This document shows positions 8,743 to 16,882 of a stretch of DNA of 42,678 nucleotides, in pieces. The notes beneath the pieces were generated by a model. That model made no database searches, was not told where the DNA came from, and was given only the letters and a program-made list of their open reading frames with translations. The first letter of the stretch is position 1; every line of letters begins with the position of its first letter. The DNA comes from Alcaligenaceae bacterium. GTDB lineage: Bacteria > Pseudomonadota > Gammaproteobacteria > Burkholderiales > Burkholderiaceae_B. Both the position numbers and the translations under genes were made by a program. The stretch lies in the NCBI GenBank assembly GCA_029267315.1, contig JAJUJD010000008.1:1-42678 (forward strand), written 5' to 3'.

Positions 8743-11017
8743 ATACAAAAAACTATGGTTATTGCTAGCCGCCGTGCTGGCGATAACGTTTGGAATCCTC
8801 GGATGGAGCGGGGTGGAAGTCTACAAACAGGTACCACCCATTCCTTCTAAGGTTGTGACGACCTCGGGCCAAGTGTTGATGACCGAGGAAACGATTCTGG
8901 ACGGTCAGACTGCGTGGCAGAGCACCGGCGGCATGCAGGTAGGCTCGATCTGGGGTCACGGCGCTTATCAGGCTCCTGACTGGACTGCCGACTGGTTGCA
9001 CAGAGAACTGCTCGCCTGGCTGGACCTGGCAGCAATCGAAAGCGTAGGCGTGCCGTACGACCAGGCCGACCCCCGTGAACAGGCGTGGCTGCGCGAACAG
9101 TTGAAGACCGAGTACCGCAGCAATACGCTCGACCCCGAGACCAAAGTAGTGACGATTTCGGAGCGACGTGCGCAGGCCATTGCCCAGACGGCTGAGTACT
9201 ACGACAAGCTCTATGGTGCGGACCCGGAACTGCGCGGTTCGCGCGAAAGCTTCGCCATGAAGGAAGACACGCTGCCTAGCGCTGAGCGTCGCGCCGACCT
9301 GGCCAAGTTCTTCTTCTGGACATCCTGGGCAGCCTCCACAGAGCGCCCCGGCACGGAAGTGACTTACACCAATAACTGGCCGCATGAGCCGCTGGTTGGT
9401 AACAAGCCGTCGACCAACAACATTATCTGGTCGGTAGTCAGCGTTGTGCTGTTGCTGGCAGGGATTGCGTTCCTGGTGTGGGGCTGGGCGTTCACGCATC
9501 GCGAACAGCCCGAGCCGGAAGCGCCCCGCAGCGACCCTCTGCTGGCTGCTGGCCTGACGCCGTCGCAGCGCGCGCTCGGCAAGTATCTGCTCATGGTGGT
9601 GGGCCTGTTCATCTTCCAGATCTTGCTGGGTGGCTTCACGGCGCACTACACAGTGGAAGGGCAGACTTTCTATGGCATTAACGTATCCGAGTGGTTCCCC
9701 TATTCGCTGACCCGTACCTGGCACTTGCAAACCGCATTGTTCTGGATAGCGGGTGGCTTCCTGGCCGGTGGCCTGTTCCTGGTGCCGCTCATCAACGGTG
9801 GGAAAGATCCCAAGTATCAGAAGCTTGGTGTAGACATCCTGTTCTGGGCACTGATCATCCTGGTCGTCGGGTCTTACATAGGCAACTTTCTGGCAATTGC
9901 CCAGATCATGCCGGCGCACCTGAGCTTCTGGTTCGGACATCAGGGCTATGAGTATGTTGAGCTGGGCCGCTTCTGGCAGATCGTCAAGTTCCTGGGTCTG
10001 GCATTCTGGCTGCTGCTCATGCTGCGTGGCATCACGCCCGCACTCAAGCAGCGGGGTGGCGACAAGAACTTGCTGATGCTGCTGACGTTCTCGATTGTGG
10101 CAGTCGGACTGTTCTACGGCACCGGCCTGTTCTATGGTGAGCGCACACACATCACCATCATGGAATACTGGCGCTGGTGGGTGGTTCACCTGTGGGTGGA
10201 AGGGTTCTTCGAAGTCTTCGCCACAGTTGCGCTCGCCTTCATCTTCTCGTCCATGGGCCTTGTCTCCAAGCGCGGCGCTACCGTAGCCAGCCTCGCATCG
10301 GCCTCCCTCTTCATGCTCGGTGGCGTGCCCGGTACGCTGCACCACCTGTACTTTGCCGGTACCACCACACCCGTGATGGCTATTGGCGCCAGCTTCAGTG
10401 CTCTGGAAGTGGTACCGCTGATCGTGCTGGGTTATGAGGCCTTCGAAAACTGGCGCTTGAAGGAACGTGCGCCGTGGATGGCATCGCTGAAGTGGCCCGT
10501 CATGTGCTTCGTGGCGGTGGCTTTCTGGAACATGTTGGGTGCAGGTGTGTTCGGCTTCATGGTGAACCCCCCGATTTCGCTCTATTACATCCAGGGTCTG
10601 AACACCACCCCGGTCCATGCTCATGCTGCGCTGTTCGGAGTGTATGGCTTCCTGGCACTGGGCTTCACCATGCTCGTACTGCGCTACATCGTTCCCGGCT
10701 TTGCCTTCAACGATAAGCTCATGCGCTTGGGCTTCTGGGGCCTGAATGGCGGCCTGGTATTGATGATTGCCACCAGCCTGCTGCCGATCGGCGTCATCCA
10801 GGCATACGCCAGCATCACCGAAGGCATGTGGTACGCCCGCAGCGAGGAATTCATGCAGCAGCCTTTGCTTGAAACTCTGCGTTGGGTACGCACCTTCGGC
10901 GACATGGTATTCATCGTGGGCGGTTTTGCTATGGCCTGGCAGGTTGTCTTGGGTGTGTTCGGCGGTGGACGTCGCAGCACCCAGCCTGCAGAAGTTGCCG
11001 TGGCTCCCGCCGAATAA
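8735..11017 (+). CDS. norB: Quinol-dependent nitric oxide reductase (qNOR)
   Basis: A 760-residue single-subunit inner-membrane enzyme that reduces 2 NO to N2O with electrons from quinol. It has an N-terminal helix, a ~200-residue periplasmic cytochrome-c-like domain without haem-binding CXXCH, then about twelve helices of the haem-copper oxidase fold. Visible ligand candidates are H330 and H628 (haem b), H485, H536 and H537 (haem b3/FeB), and Glu489 and Glu493 near the active site. The start is the ATG at 8735: AAGGAG lies 6 nt upstream, whereas the 37 extra upstream codons run inside the hemerythrin gene. It is the second gene of the NorR-controlled operon. Without other denitrification genes here, detoxification is the likeliest role. 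Confidence 0.95.
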   Translation: MREYKKLWLLLAAVLAITFGILGWSGVEVYKQVPPIPSKVVTTSGQVLMTEETILDGQTAWQSTGGMQVGSIWGHGAYQAPDWTADWLHRELLAWLDLAAIESVGVPYDQADPREQAWLREQLKTEYRSNTLDPETKVVTISERRAQAIAQTAEYYDKLYGADPELRGSRESFAMKEDTLPSAERRADLAKFFFWTSWAASTERPGTEVTYTNNWPHEPLVGNKPSTNNIIWSVVSVVLLLAGIAFLVWGWAFTHREQPEPEAPRSDPLLAAGLTPSQRALGKYLLMVVGLFIFQILLGGFTAHYTVEGQTFYGINVSEWFPYSLTRTWHLQTALFWIAGGFLAGGLFLVPLINGGKDPKYQKLGVDILFWALIILVVGSYIGNFLAIAQIMPAHLSFWFGHQGYEYVELGRFWQIVKFLGLAFWLLLMLRGITPALKQRGGDKNLLMLLTFSIVAVGLFYGTGLFYGERTHITIMEYWRWWVVHLWVEGFFEVFATVALAFIFSSMGLVSKRGATVASLASASLFMLGGVPGTLHHLYFAGTTTPVMAIGASFSALEVVPLIVLGYEAFENWRLKERAPWMASLKWPVMCFVAVAFWNMLGAGVFGFMVNPPISLYYIQGLNTTPVHAHAALFGVYGFLALGFTMLVLRYIVPGFAFNDKLMRLGFWGLNGGLVLMIATSLLPIGVIQAYASITEGMWYARSEEFMQQPLLETLRWVRTFGDMVFIVGGFAMAWQVVLGVFGGGRRSTQPAEVAVAPAE

Positions 11018-11065
11018 GATCCCCAGAACGGGGGCTTAGCAAAGATTCCCCTTGAAGCAAGTTTT

Positions 11066-11095
11066 GCCCGCCGGTTTTCCGGCGGGCGTTTTTTT
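11066..11095 (+). terminator. Rho-independent terminator of the nor operon
   Basis: A perfect 9-bp stem GCCCGCCGG/CCGGCGGGC with a TTTT loop, followed by G and seven T's. It starts 49 nt after the norB stop. The T-run overlaps the stop codon of the convergent MerR-family gene, so the two transcription units meet exactly here. The opposite strand has no U-run. Confidence 0.93.
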
Positions 11096-11522
11096 ATCCA
11101 AGATGGCTGTGCGCAGCGCGCGCGGGAATGTCCATTTCGCTCAGACCCTCAATAATGCCGCAGTCCTTCACGGCACTTCCCTGCGCACAGCGTTGCCGCA
11201 GTTCGACCAGCTGAGTGCGCAGCTGCTGTAGTTCAGCAATGCGGGTGTCGACGTGCCCGATATGTTCGTCCAGCAATTGATTTACCGGTTGGCAGTCCTC
11301 AGCCGCAGCGTCCAGCGACTGCAACAAGCTGCGGATTTCATCATGCGTCATGTCCAGGCTGCGACAGTTGCGTATCAGGCGCAAGCGTTCGAGGTGGGCT
11401 GAACCATATTCCCGATAGTTGCTGGCATTGCGCGCTGGGGGCGGCAGCAAGCCCGCCTTCTCGTAATAGCGAATGGTCTCTGCGGTGCAGTTGGCCGCTT
11501 CGGCAAGTTGACCGATTTTCAT
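11094..11522 (-). CDS. cadR: MerR-family metal regulator, CadR/PbrR type
   Basis: A 142-residue activator with an N-terminal winged helix-turn-helix (MKIGQLAEAANCTAETIRYYEKAGLL begins the domain), a long dimerisation helix (about 80-110) and a C-terminal metal loop. Cys77, Cys112 and Cys121 match the three metal-binding cysteines of PbrR/CadR (78, 113, 122 in PbrR691), so Cd(II) or Pb(II) is the probable signal. The start at 11522 has AAAGGAG just upstream; the frame stays open for 27 further codons but these run through the promoter region. CadR genes usually sit beside a CadA-type metal ATPase; here the divergent partner is a SulP transporter. The C-terminus (HSHLG) lacks a long His-rich tail. 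Confidence 0.85.
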   Translation of the reverse strand: MKIGQLAEAANCTAETIRYYEKAGLLPPPARNASNYREYGSAHLERLRLIRNCRSLDMTHDEIRSLLQSLDAAAEDCQPVNQLLDEHIGHVDTRIAELQQLRTQLVELRQRCAQGSAVKDCGIIEGLSEMDIPARAAHSHLG

Positions 11523-11568
11523 GGCTGCTCCTTTGCGGTCACCCGCGCCAGATATATGTGCACGACGT

Positions 11569-11583
11569 GCAGGGTCGACCTGC
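11569..11583. promoter_or_regulatory. Candidate MerR-family operator
   Basis: An inverted repeat GCAGG-N5-CCTGC lies about 46 bp upstream of the cadR start codon and 28 bp upstream of a perfect TATAAT (11611-11616) that could serve sulP. MerR-type regulators bind dyads between the promoter elements, but I could not place a clean -35/-10 pair around this one on either strand, so the assignment is tentative. Confidence 0.35.
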
Positions 11584-11676
11584 GCAAGTCTAAGGTCGGT
11601 CACATATCATTATAATTTGAGCCACATGTCTTGGCCGCCGTCGACACTGACGGTCGGCAGTTTCAGTGGGAGTACG

Positions 11677-13314
11677 ATGCTAGCAATAGTGGATGCATAC
11701 CGGTCGGGCCTGCTGGCGCGCCGTCACTGGGTAAAGAATATCGTCGCCGGCCTGATCGTGGGTGTGGTTGCCTTGCCCCTGGCCATGGCGTTTGCCATCG
11801 CCTCCGGCGTTAAACCAGAGCAGGGCTTGTACACCGCCATCATTGCAGGAATCATCGTATCCCTGTTCGGCGGCAGCCGCATCCAGATTGCGGGGCCCAC
11901 CGGAGCTTTCATCGTTATTCTGGCCGGTATTGTGGCCGAGCACGGTGTGGTCGGCTTGCAGATCGCCACGCTCATGGCTGGCGTCATGCTCATGCTGCTT
12001 GGGTTTGCGCGCATGGGGGCAGTGATCAAATTCATTCCCGCGCCGGTAATTGTCGGATTTACGGCGGGCATCGGAGTGGTGATCTGGGTGGGGCAATGGA
12101 AGGACTTCTTCGGTCTCCCCGAAGTTGGCGGCGCGCATTTCCATGAAAAGCTCTGGGCCTTGGTCCAGGTGTTTCCGCAGTTGGATATTGTCACGACAGG
12201 GCTGGCCATCATGGCGCTCCTGCTTGTCATATTCACGCCCCGACTGCCAGGCGTACTGGGCCGTCTGCCAGGGCCGCTGGTCGCGCTGGTGGTGGTGACC
12301 CTGCTACAGGCGCTATTCCATTTTGAATCGGTTGCCACAATTGGAAGCCGCTACGGGGAAATACCGCGCGGCTTGCCCTCCTTTGAGGTTCCGGATATCA
12401 CCATCAGCCGCCTGGTCGACCTCATGGGTCCCGCCTTTGCCATCGCCATGCTGGGGGCAATTGAATCGTTGTTGTCGGCAGTGGTGGCAGACCGCATGGC
12501 AGGTACGCGCCATCATTCGAATCAGGAGTTGATCGGCCAGGGCATGGCCAACGTCGTTGCACCGCTGTTTGGAGGAATCGCTGCAACGGGCGCGATAGCC
12601 CGCACGGCGACGAATATTCGTAATGGGGGCAATAGCCCCATTGCGGGTATTGTGCATGCCCTGTGTCTGGTCTTCATCTTGCTGTTTCTGGCGCCGTTGG
12701 CAGCAAATATCCCGCTGGCAGCCCTTGCCGCCATTCTGTTTGTGGTGGCCTGGAATATGAGCGACGTACGCCATGTTGTTCGCATGATTCGTGGTGCCCC
12801 GCGGGCTGATGTCGTCATTCTGGTGGTCACCTTCCTCATCACCGTCTTCGTTGATCTGGTCGTTGCGGTAAACATCGGCGTGGTTCTCGCCATGTTGCAC
12901 TTCCTTTTGAACATGGCGGAAAGCGTGGTGGTACGCCGGCAGGATAAATCTGAACTGCAACGTGAACTGGCGGCTGAAGGGCTCGGTGAGCTGCCTGCGG
13001 ATGTTGGCGTCTATGTGATTGAAGGGCCTTTTTTCTTTGCTGCGGTAGAGAGCTTTTCTCAAGTTCTGGAGCGCGGGCCTGATGCACCAGGTGTGGTGGT
13101 TATACGCTTGCGACATGTCCCCTTCATGGACGCCACCGGCTTACAGACTCTGGACGACGTCATCGCCCAATTACGCGGGCAAGGTGTAAGCGTGCTGCTT
13201 GTCGAAATGAATGAGCGGGTGCACCACAAGTTGCGGCGTATGGGAGTTCTGGGGCGATTGGGCGAAGGCAACGTGCTGCGCAACCTTGCCGAAGTTGTTT
13301 CCAGTATGGAATAA
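11677..13314 (+). CDS. SulP-family anion transporter with STAS domain
   Basis: A 545-residue protein with an N-terminal membrane domain of about 10-14 helices (residues 15-420) and a C-terminal STAS domain (about 440-540, with FMDATGLQTLDDVIAQL). The typical first-helix motif GLIVGVVALPLAMAFAIASG and the repeat-marking IAGPTGAFIVILAG are present. The family carries sulfate, bicarbonate or dicarboxylates, driven by Na+ or H+; the substrate cannot be read from sequence. The start ATG at 11677 has GGGAG four nt upstream and begins just before the conserved N-terminal helix; longer forms of the frame overlap the cadR promoter. A perfect -10 TATAAT at 11611 has only a poor -35, which would suit activator control. 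Confidence 0.9.
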   Translation: MLAIVDAYRSGLLARRHWVKNIVAGLIVGVVALPLAMAFAIASGVKPEQGLYTAIIAGIIVSLFGGSRIQIAGPTGAFIVILAGIVAEHGVVGLQIATLMAGVMLMLLGFARMGAVIKFIPAPVIVGFTAGIGVVIWVGQWKDFFGLPEVGGAHFHEKLWALVQVFPQLDIVTTGLAIMALLLVIFTPRLPGVLGRLPGPLVALVVVTLLQALFHFESVATIGSRYGEIPRGLPSFEVPDITISRLVDLMGPAFAIAMLGAIESLLSAVVADRMAGTRHHSNQELIGQGMANVVAPLFGGIAATGAIARTATNIRNGGNSPIAGIVHALCLVFILLFLAPLAANIPLAALAAILFVVAWNMSDVRHVVRMIRGAPRADVVILVVTFLITVFVDLVVAVNIGVVLAMLHFLLNMAESVVVRRQDKSELQRELAAEGLGELPADVGVYVIEGPFFFAAVESFSQVLERGPDAPGVVVIRLRHVPFMDATGLQTLDDVIAQLRGQGVSVLLVEMNERVHHKLRRMGVLGRLGEGNVLRNLAEVVSSME

Positions 13315-13329
13315 ATATTGATCGAACGT

Positions 13330-13376
13330 AACAGGATGCGTAAACTGCTTTTTTCCCAGCAGTTTACGCAACTGTT
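13330..13376. repeat. Long perfect inverted repeat after the SulP gene
   Basis: TGCGTAAACTGCT (13337-13349) and AGCAGTTTACGCA (13358-13370) form a perfect 13-bp stem with an 8-nt loop TTTTTCCC. An outer AACAG/CTGTT pair (13330-13334 with 13372-13376) lengthens it. It starts 15 nt after the SulP stop. No T-run follows on the plus strand; on the minus strand the distal side has no U-run either. It may act as an mRNA 3' stabiliser or a factor-assisted terminator. Confidence 0.75.
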
Positions 13377-13437
13377 CCGGTCTCGCATTAGGTTCATGGC
13401 CGGGAGATAAAAACATAAAAAATCACCAGGACAGGTC

Positions 13438-15291
13438 ATGCCTTGCGAAAGCTCGGGGCACCTTTCATTGCGGCTTGAAGTCCTTCGCTCGCTGGCATGC
13501 AGCCGCTTGGCGAAAGAAGGCTTGACGCGAGCCCTAGAAATTCTGCTCCATCACCATTCATGGGATTTTGGTGTTGTCTGGTTGGGCGAAGGCGCATCGC
13601 TGCGCTACGCAGGCGATTGCCTGTCACCCAAAGCGCAACATAGCAGCCCCCGCTTCCAGGCTTTTGTTGAATCCGTGCGCAACCGCGTGCGTCCTGCCCG
13701 TTTCCCCGGCCATTCCCCTCGCAGCAGTTCGCTATGCACTTGCGATACGGCAGACTGCATGGCCAATTGCGCTTGGGGACGTGAGCCGGCAGAAGGGGGC
13801 ATGCAATCGGCCTTGGCGCTGTCCCTATCCCGTGGCGGCGTCGTCTATGGGGCGATTGAGCTCTTCAGCCGAGAGCGTCGTCGGCTCGACGCAACCAGCA
13901 GGGAATGCCTGCAGGCCGTGGCGGATGACCTGGGCAGGTTCCTCTGGTCGCGGCGCGTGGAAAGTCGCGCCCGGCTGCGAACGGCCCGCTGGGAGGGCGC
14001 CCGGCGCATTGCGCGACTGGCCTATTGGGAATGCTCGCCGCACACGGGTCGATTGCGCGCAGCCATCAATATGTCCGAAGTGCTCGGGCTTAACCCCGCC
14101 AAGCTCCCCACCACTATTGAAGAATATTTGTTGCTTGCTCCGGAAGAGGACCGTGCCTCAGTGCGCGCCGCCTTGGCTGATCTGAACAACCCCGCTGTTG
14201 GCAGCATCGAATTGGAGCACCGCATCGTGGCCCAGGACGGCGCTGGCGACCGAATCGTGGTGGTTCAGGCCATGGCTGATTTTGATTCCGAAGGCAGTGT
14301 CGTGAACGTTTCGGGAACGCTGCAGGACATCACCCCATACCGCCGCCTGGAAGATCGACTCAGGCTGGCAGCCACGGCCATCGATCACGCTGGCGATGCC
14401 ATCGTTATTTTTGATGCGCGCGGAGCCATCATGTCGGTCAACTCCGCTTTCACGCGAATTACCGGCTATAGCGAAAGCGAAGCACGCGGGCGGCAGTTCG
14501 ATGGGTTGCTAAACCGGCCCAGCGGCAAACACGATGAATCCTTCTACCGGCGCCTGCTTGGCCGCTTGCGTACCTTTGGACGATGGAAGGGGGAGCTTTG
14601 GGCGCGCGCCAAGGATGGGCGTGGGTTCGCGATGCTGCTCAGCCTCAGCGAGATCCGCGACGAGCAAGGTCGTGTGTCACACCATGTCGGCGTGTTCACT
14701 GATGTCTCACGGCAAAAAGAATACAAGGAGCGCCTGGAATTACTGGCGCTGCATGACAGCCTTACCGGCCTTCCCAACCGGGCGCTTTTCCTGGACCGCG
14801 GGCAGCAGGCTCTGAGCCGCGCAATGCGGGGCGGGGCGCAGGTCGGCGTAATCTTCATTGACCTGGATCTCTTCAAGCGCGTGAACGATACCTGGGGGCA
14901 TGCCGTTGGCGATGAAGTCCTGCGCCGTGCAGGTGCGCGCATGCGCTCGGCCATGCGTGACTGCGACACGGTCGCCCGGCTCGGTGGCGATGAATTCGTT
15001 GTGTTGCTGACCGACGCGGGGGATATTGACGCCTGCCTGGGCTTGGCCGATCGCCTTTTGGCCGCGATCACCGAACCCTATCTGCTCAATGGCTTTTCGG
15101 TAGAGTTGGGGGCCAGCCTCGGCATTGCGATCTCACCAGAGCATGGCACGGAAATCCGCAGCCTGCTGCATAGGGCCGATCAGGCCCTTTACTCCATTAA
15201 ACGCAACGACATATGCCGGGTTGCGGTGTGGTCTCCCGAAGTCCCACATGATACGTCTCCACTGGCCGAAGATCTCAACCTTCAGTTATGA
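13438..15291 (+). CDS. Sensor diguanylate cyclase (GAF-PAS-PAS-GGDEF)
   Basis: A 617-residue soluble protein that should make the second messenger c-di-GMP from two GTP. Domains in order: a GAF-like domain (about 15-170), a divergent PAS (about 190-300, ending in VSGTLQDIT), a second PAS (about 310-425, DAIVIFDARGAIMSVNSAFTRITGY) and a GGDEF domain (about 435-600). The active site GGDEF is intact at 516-520 and an inhibitory I-site RDCD lies at 507-510, so product feedback is likely. There is no EAL or membrane segment. The GAF-like part contains four cysteines in twelve residues (C100, C102, C107, C111), which could hold a metal or respond to redox. The start ATG at 13438 is preceded by a weak AGG. 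Its stop overlaps the convergent RHH gene. Confidence 0.9.
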   Translation: MPCESSGHLSLRLEVLRSLACSRLAKEGLTRALEILLHHHSWDFGVVWLGEGASLRYAGDCLSPKAQHSSPRFQAFVESVRNRVRPARFPGHSPRSSSLCTCDTADCMANCAWGREPAEGGMQSALALSLSRGGVVYGAIELFSRERRRLDATSRECLQAVADDLGRFLWSRRVESRARLRTARWEGARRIARLAYWECSPHTGRLRAAINMSEVLGLNPAKLPTTIEEYLLLAPEEDRASVRAALADLNNPAVGSIELEHRIVAQDGAGDRIVVVQAMADFDSEGSVVNVSGTLQDITPYRRLEDRLRLAATAIDHAGDAIVIFDARGAIMSVNSAFTRITGYSESEARGRQFDGLLNRPSGKHDESFYRRLLGRLRTFGRWKGELWARAKDGRGFAMLLSLSEIRDEQGRVSHHVGVFTDVSRQKEYKERLELLALHDSLTGLPNRALFLDRGQQALSRAMRGGAQVGVIFIDLDLFKRVNDTWGHAVGDEVLRRAGARMRSAMRDCDTVARLGGDEFVVLLTDAGDIDACLGLADRLLAAITEPYLLNGFSVELGASLGIAISPEHGTEIRSLLHRADQALYSIKRNDICRVAVWSPEVPHDTSPLAEDLNLQL

Positions 15292-15537
15292 GTCATTACG
15301 CCGCGCTGCGCCACGAGTGCGACGCGCAGCAACAGGGTTGACCACTGCAGGGGCATGCGCACCACTGCCGTCTGGCTGAGCGGGGCCATATGAAACGCCG
15401 TGGTCGGCAAGGTAATCGCGGATGAGCTGGCGTACCACTTGTGAAGGCGTGAGGTCTTGGCGAGCACAAAGCTGCTCAAATGCCTTCTTTTTTTCAGGGT
15501 CGACGAGTACGGTGAGCCTGGCGGTTTTTCTTTCCAT
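15286..15537 (-). CDS. Ribbon-helix-helix DNA-binding protein
   Basis: An 83-residue protein. Residues 1-45 show a short basic strand (TARLTVLVDPEKKKAFEQLC) and two helices ending in VVRQLIRDYLADHG, the ribbon-helix-helix fold of CopG/MetJ-type repressors, which bind DNA as dimers. The remaining ~35 residues are rich in Ala, Arg and Pro and look disordered. No toxin gene sits beside it, so a toxin-antitoxin role is not supported. A perfect 12-bp palindrome 18 bp upstream of the ATG is a plausible autoregulatory operator. Its stop codon abuts and overlaps the end of the diguanylate cyclase gene by 6 bp (tail to tail). Confidence 0.78.
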   Translation of the reverse strand: MERKTARLTVLVDPEKKKAFEQLCARQDLTPSQVVRQLIRDYLADHGVSYGPAQPDGSGAHAPAVVNPVAARRTRGAARRNDS

Positions 15538-15554
15538 GGAAATTGATTCTGGTT

Positions 15555-15573
15555 CGGGTCGACCCGCATTGTA
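15555..15573 (-). promoter_or_regulatory. Palindrome and -10 box before the RHH gene
   Basis: The perfect palindrome CGGGTCGACCCG (15555-15566) lies directly downstream of a minus-strand TACAAT (15573-15568). The expected start site falls inside the palindrome, the classic place for a repressor to block transcription. No good -35 is found. The likely ligand is the ribbon-helix-helix protein encoded 18 bp away. Confidence 0.45.
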
Positions 15574-15649
15574 AGAAAAGTCTAGCTATTCAACTTGCCT
15601 GCCTTATATTCAAGGCCTGGTCGCGGGAAGCGGGGAAAGCGTAAAAGGT

Positions 15650-16393
15650 TTAATCAGACAAGGCGCTGGCGTAAACGGCGTCAACCAGCGCTCGCCGATA
15701 ACGTTCGCGCAGGCCGCCCGGCTGCCCGAGCACGGCAGCGATCGAAATCACCTTATCCGGCGAATATTCTCGCCCACTGCCCAGTTCGGCTTCAAAGGCA
15801 TTTGCTACGGTGGTGACATTGGTAGTGTCGACATCAACCAAGACTAGCGCGTGAACCAACCCCAGATACGTATCCGTGCTGCCCGAAACGCGCCGCCAGC
15901 TTTGCGCCGTGCCGGCAATCTTGACGTTCTCGCCCTTGTGAAGCACGGCCAGATTGTAGCGACCATCGCAGAATGACCCGTCCACTGTTGCAGGGAAGCC
16001 GTCGATTCCCACCGCCTGCAGGGACTCTGCCAGTATCGTACAAATCAGCTCATAACCCGGTTCTGAATGCTGCATGGGCGGTCCGTTCACCGCATAGGCC
16101 AGGCTCAGGTTCAGAATGCCGGGCCCTTGAGGCACAATGCCGCCACCAGTCTGGCGCACTGACACTGGCCAACCCCTGGCCGTAAAACGCTCGCAGACCT
16201 CGTCAAAATTTTCGTAACGTCGATAGCTGCGGGGGACCACCAGGCTCTGCTGCGCTGCCCATATAGTTGCAAGCGGGCCGGTGCTCGTCACCTGCTCCAT
16301 CAGAAACTCGTCATGCCGCGCATCCTGCGTTGCTTCGCTTCCACCGGTGAGTAGCGTAAATCTCGGGCGAAGATCAGCGTTCACTTCGGGCAT
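15650..16393 (-). CDS. Lipoate-protein ligase A-like protein
   Basis: A 247-residue member of the biotin/lipoate A/B ligase fold. The substrate loop VRQTGGGIVPQGPG (79-92) corresponds to the RRxSGGGAV motif of LplA, and Lys158 in NVKIAGTAQ matches the catalytic lysine. It would attach lipoate or octanoate to a carrier domain, but paralogues with other acyl substrates exist, and this one lacks the extra C-terminal domain of E. coli LplA. The ATG at 16393 is chosen; a GTG one codon earlier is possible. The start is 8 nt after the TM2 gene stop, with no clear ribosome site, suggesting coupled translation within the glpK-TM2-lplA unit. Confidence 0.8.
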   Translation of the reverse strand: MPEVNADLRPRFTLLTGGSEATQDARHDEFLMEQVTSTGPLATIWAAQQSLVVPRSYRRYENFDEVCERFTARGWPVSVRQTGGGIVPQGPGILNLSLAYAVNGPPMQHSEPGYELICTILAESLQAVGIDGFPATVDGSFCDGRYNLAVLHKGENVKIAGTAQSWRRVSGSTDTYLGLVHALVLVDVDTTNVTTVANAFEAELGSGREYSPDKVISIAAVLGQPGGLRERYRRALVDAVYASALSD

Positions 16394-16401
16394 CACGGGT
16401 G

Positions 16402-16869
16402 TCAGGCGCGGGCGACGGCGAACTGCTCATCGGACATGAAGAAATATCGAATGGCATCGATTAGGGCGAGCACAACCACCAAGGGCGGGAAGAACCAAAG
16501 AATGATCAGGTACACAATGCCTCGCCCGATCTGGCCCAGGTAGAAGTGGTGCGCACCCAGCCAGCCCAGGCACAGGGCCAGCACGATGGCGATTTTGCGG
16601 CTGGTGGCGGGGCTGCGCAATTCCTGACCACGGTTGCGAAACACCCACCAGCTCACCGGAATGGTAAGGGCGATGGCCAGCAACACCTTGGTGGTGTGGT
16701 TGGACACGTAGTAATGAAGGCCCCAGTAAAGGTCCGAAAAATTGTGGGCCACCCACTCTGAAATGCGCGCAAGCCAGACGTAGGCCTGAGCCAGCAGCGC
16801 GTGCCCAAAGGTCAGGGCCAGCAATATGGCCAGAAAGATGGCGACGACTAGTATTGCGCGCTGCAGCAT
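16402..16869 (-). CDS. TM2-domain membrane protein
   Basis: A 155-residue protein with an N-terminal membrane helix (about 5-30), a second near 60-80, and a C-terminal TM2 domain (about 90-150) with two helices joined by a short turn. The TM2 hallmark is visible in SRKIAIVLALCLGWLGAHHFYLG and in the DAIRYFFMSDEQF ending. TM2 domains are widespread but have no agreed function in bacteria. It lies 13 nt after glpK and 8 nt before the lipoate-ligase-like gene, all on the minus strand. A 148-codon frame over the same bases is a shadow of this gene, as it lacks any domain pattern. Confidence 0.8.
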   Translation of the reverse strand: MLQRAILVVAIFLAILLALTFGHALLAQAYVWLARISEWVAHNFSDLYWGLHYYVSNHTTKVLLAIALTIPVSWWVFRNRGQELRSPATSRKIAIVLALCLGWLGAHHFYLGQIGRGIVYLIILWFFPPLVVVLALIDAIRYFFMSDEQFAVARA

Positions 16870-16882
16870 TCAAACTCCCTTT

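Noticed and set aside
8765-10624. A 619-codon open frame on the minus strand antisense to norB
   Set aside because: It mirrors the codon pattern of the real gene, has no domain, and is His/Gln-rich as expected for a complementary frame of a membrane protein gene.
12313-13116. Long minus-strand frames over the SulP transporter gene
   Set aside because: Shadows of a well-supported transporter gene; no start context or domain.
16427-16873. A 148-codon frame in another phase over the TM2 gene
   Set aside because: The TM2 frame has a clear domain and operon spacing; this one does not.
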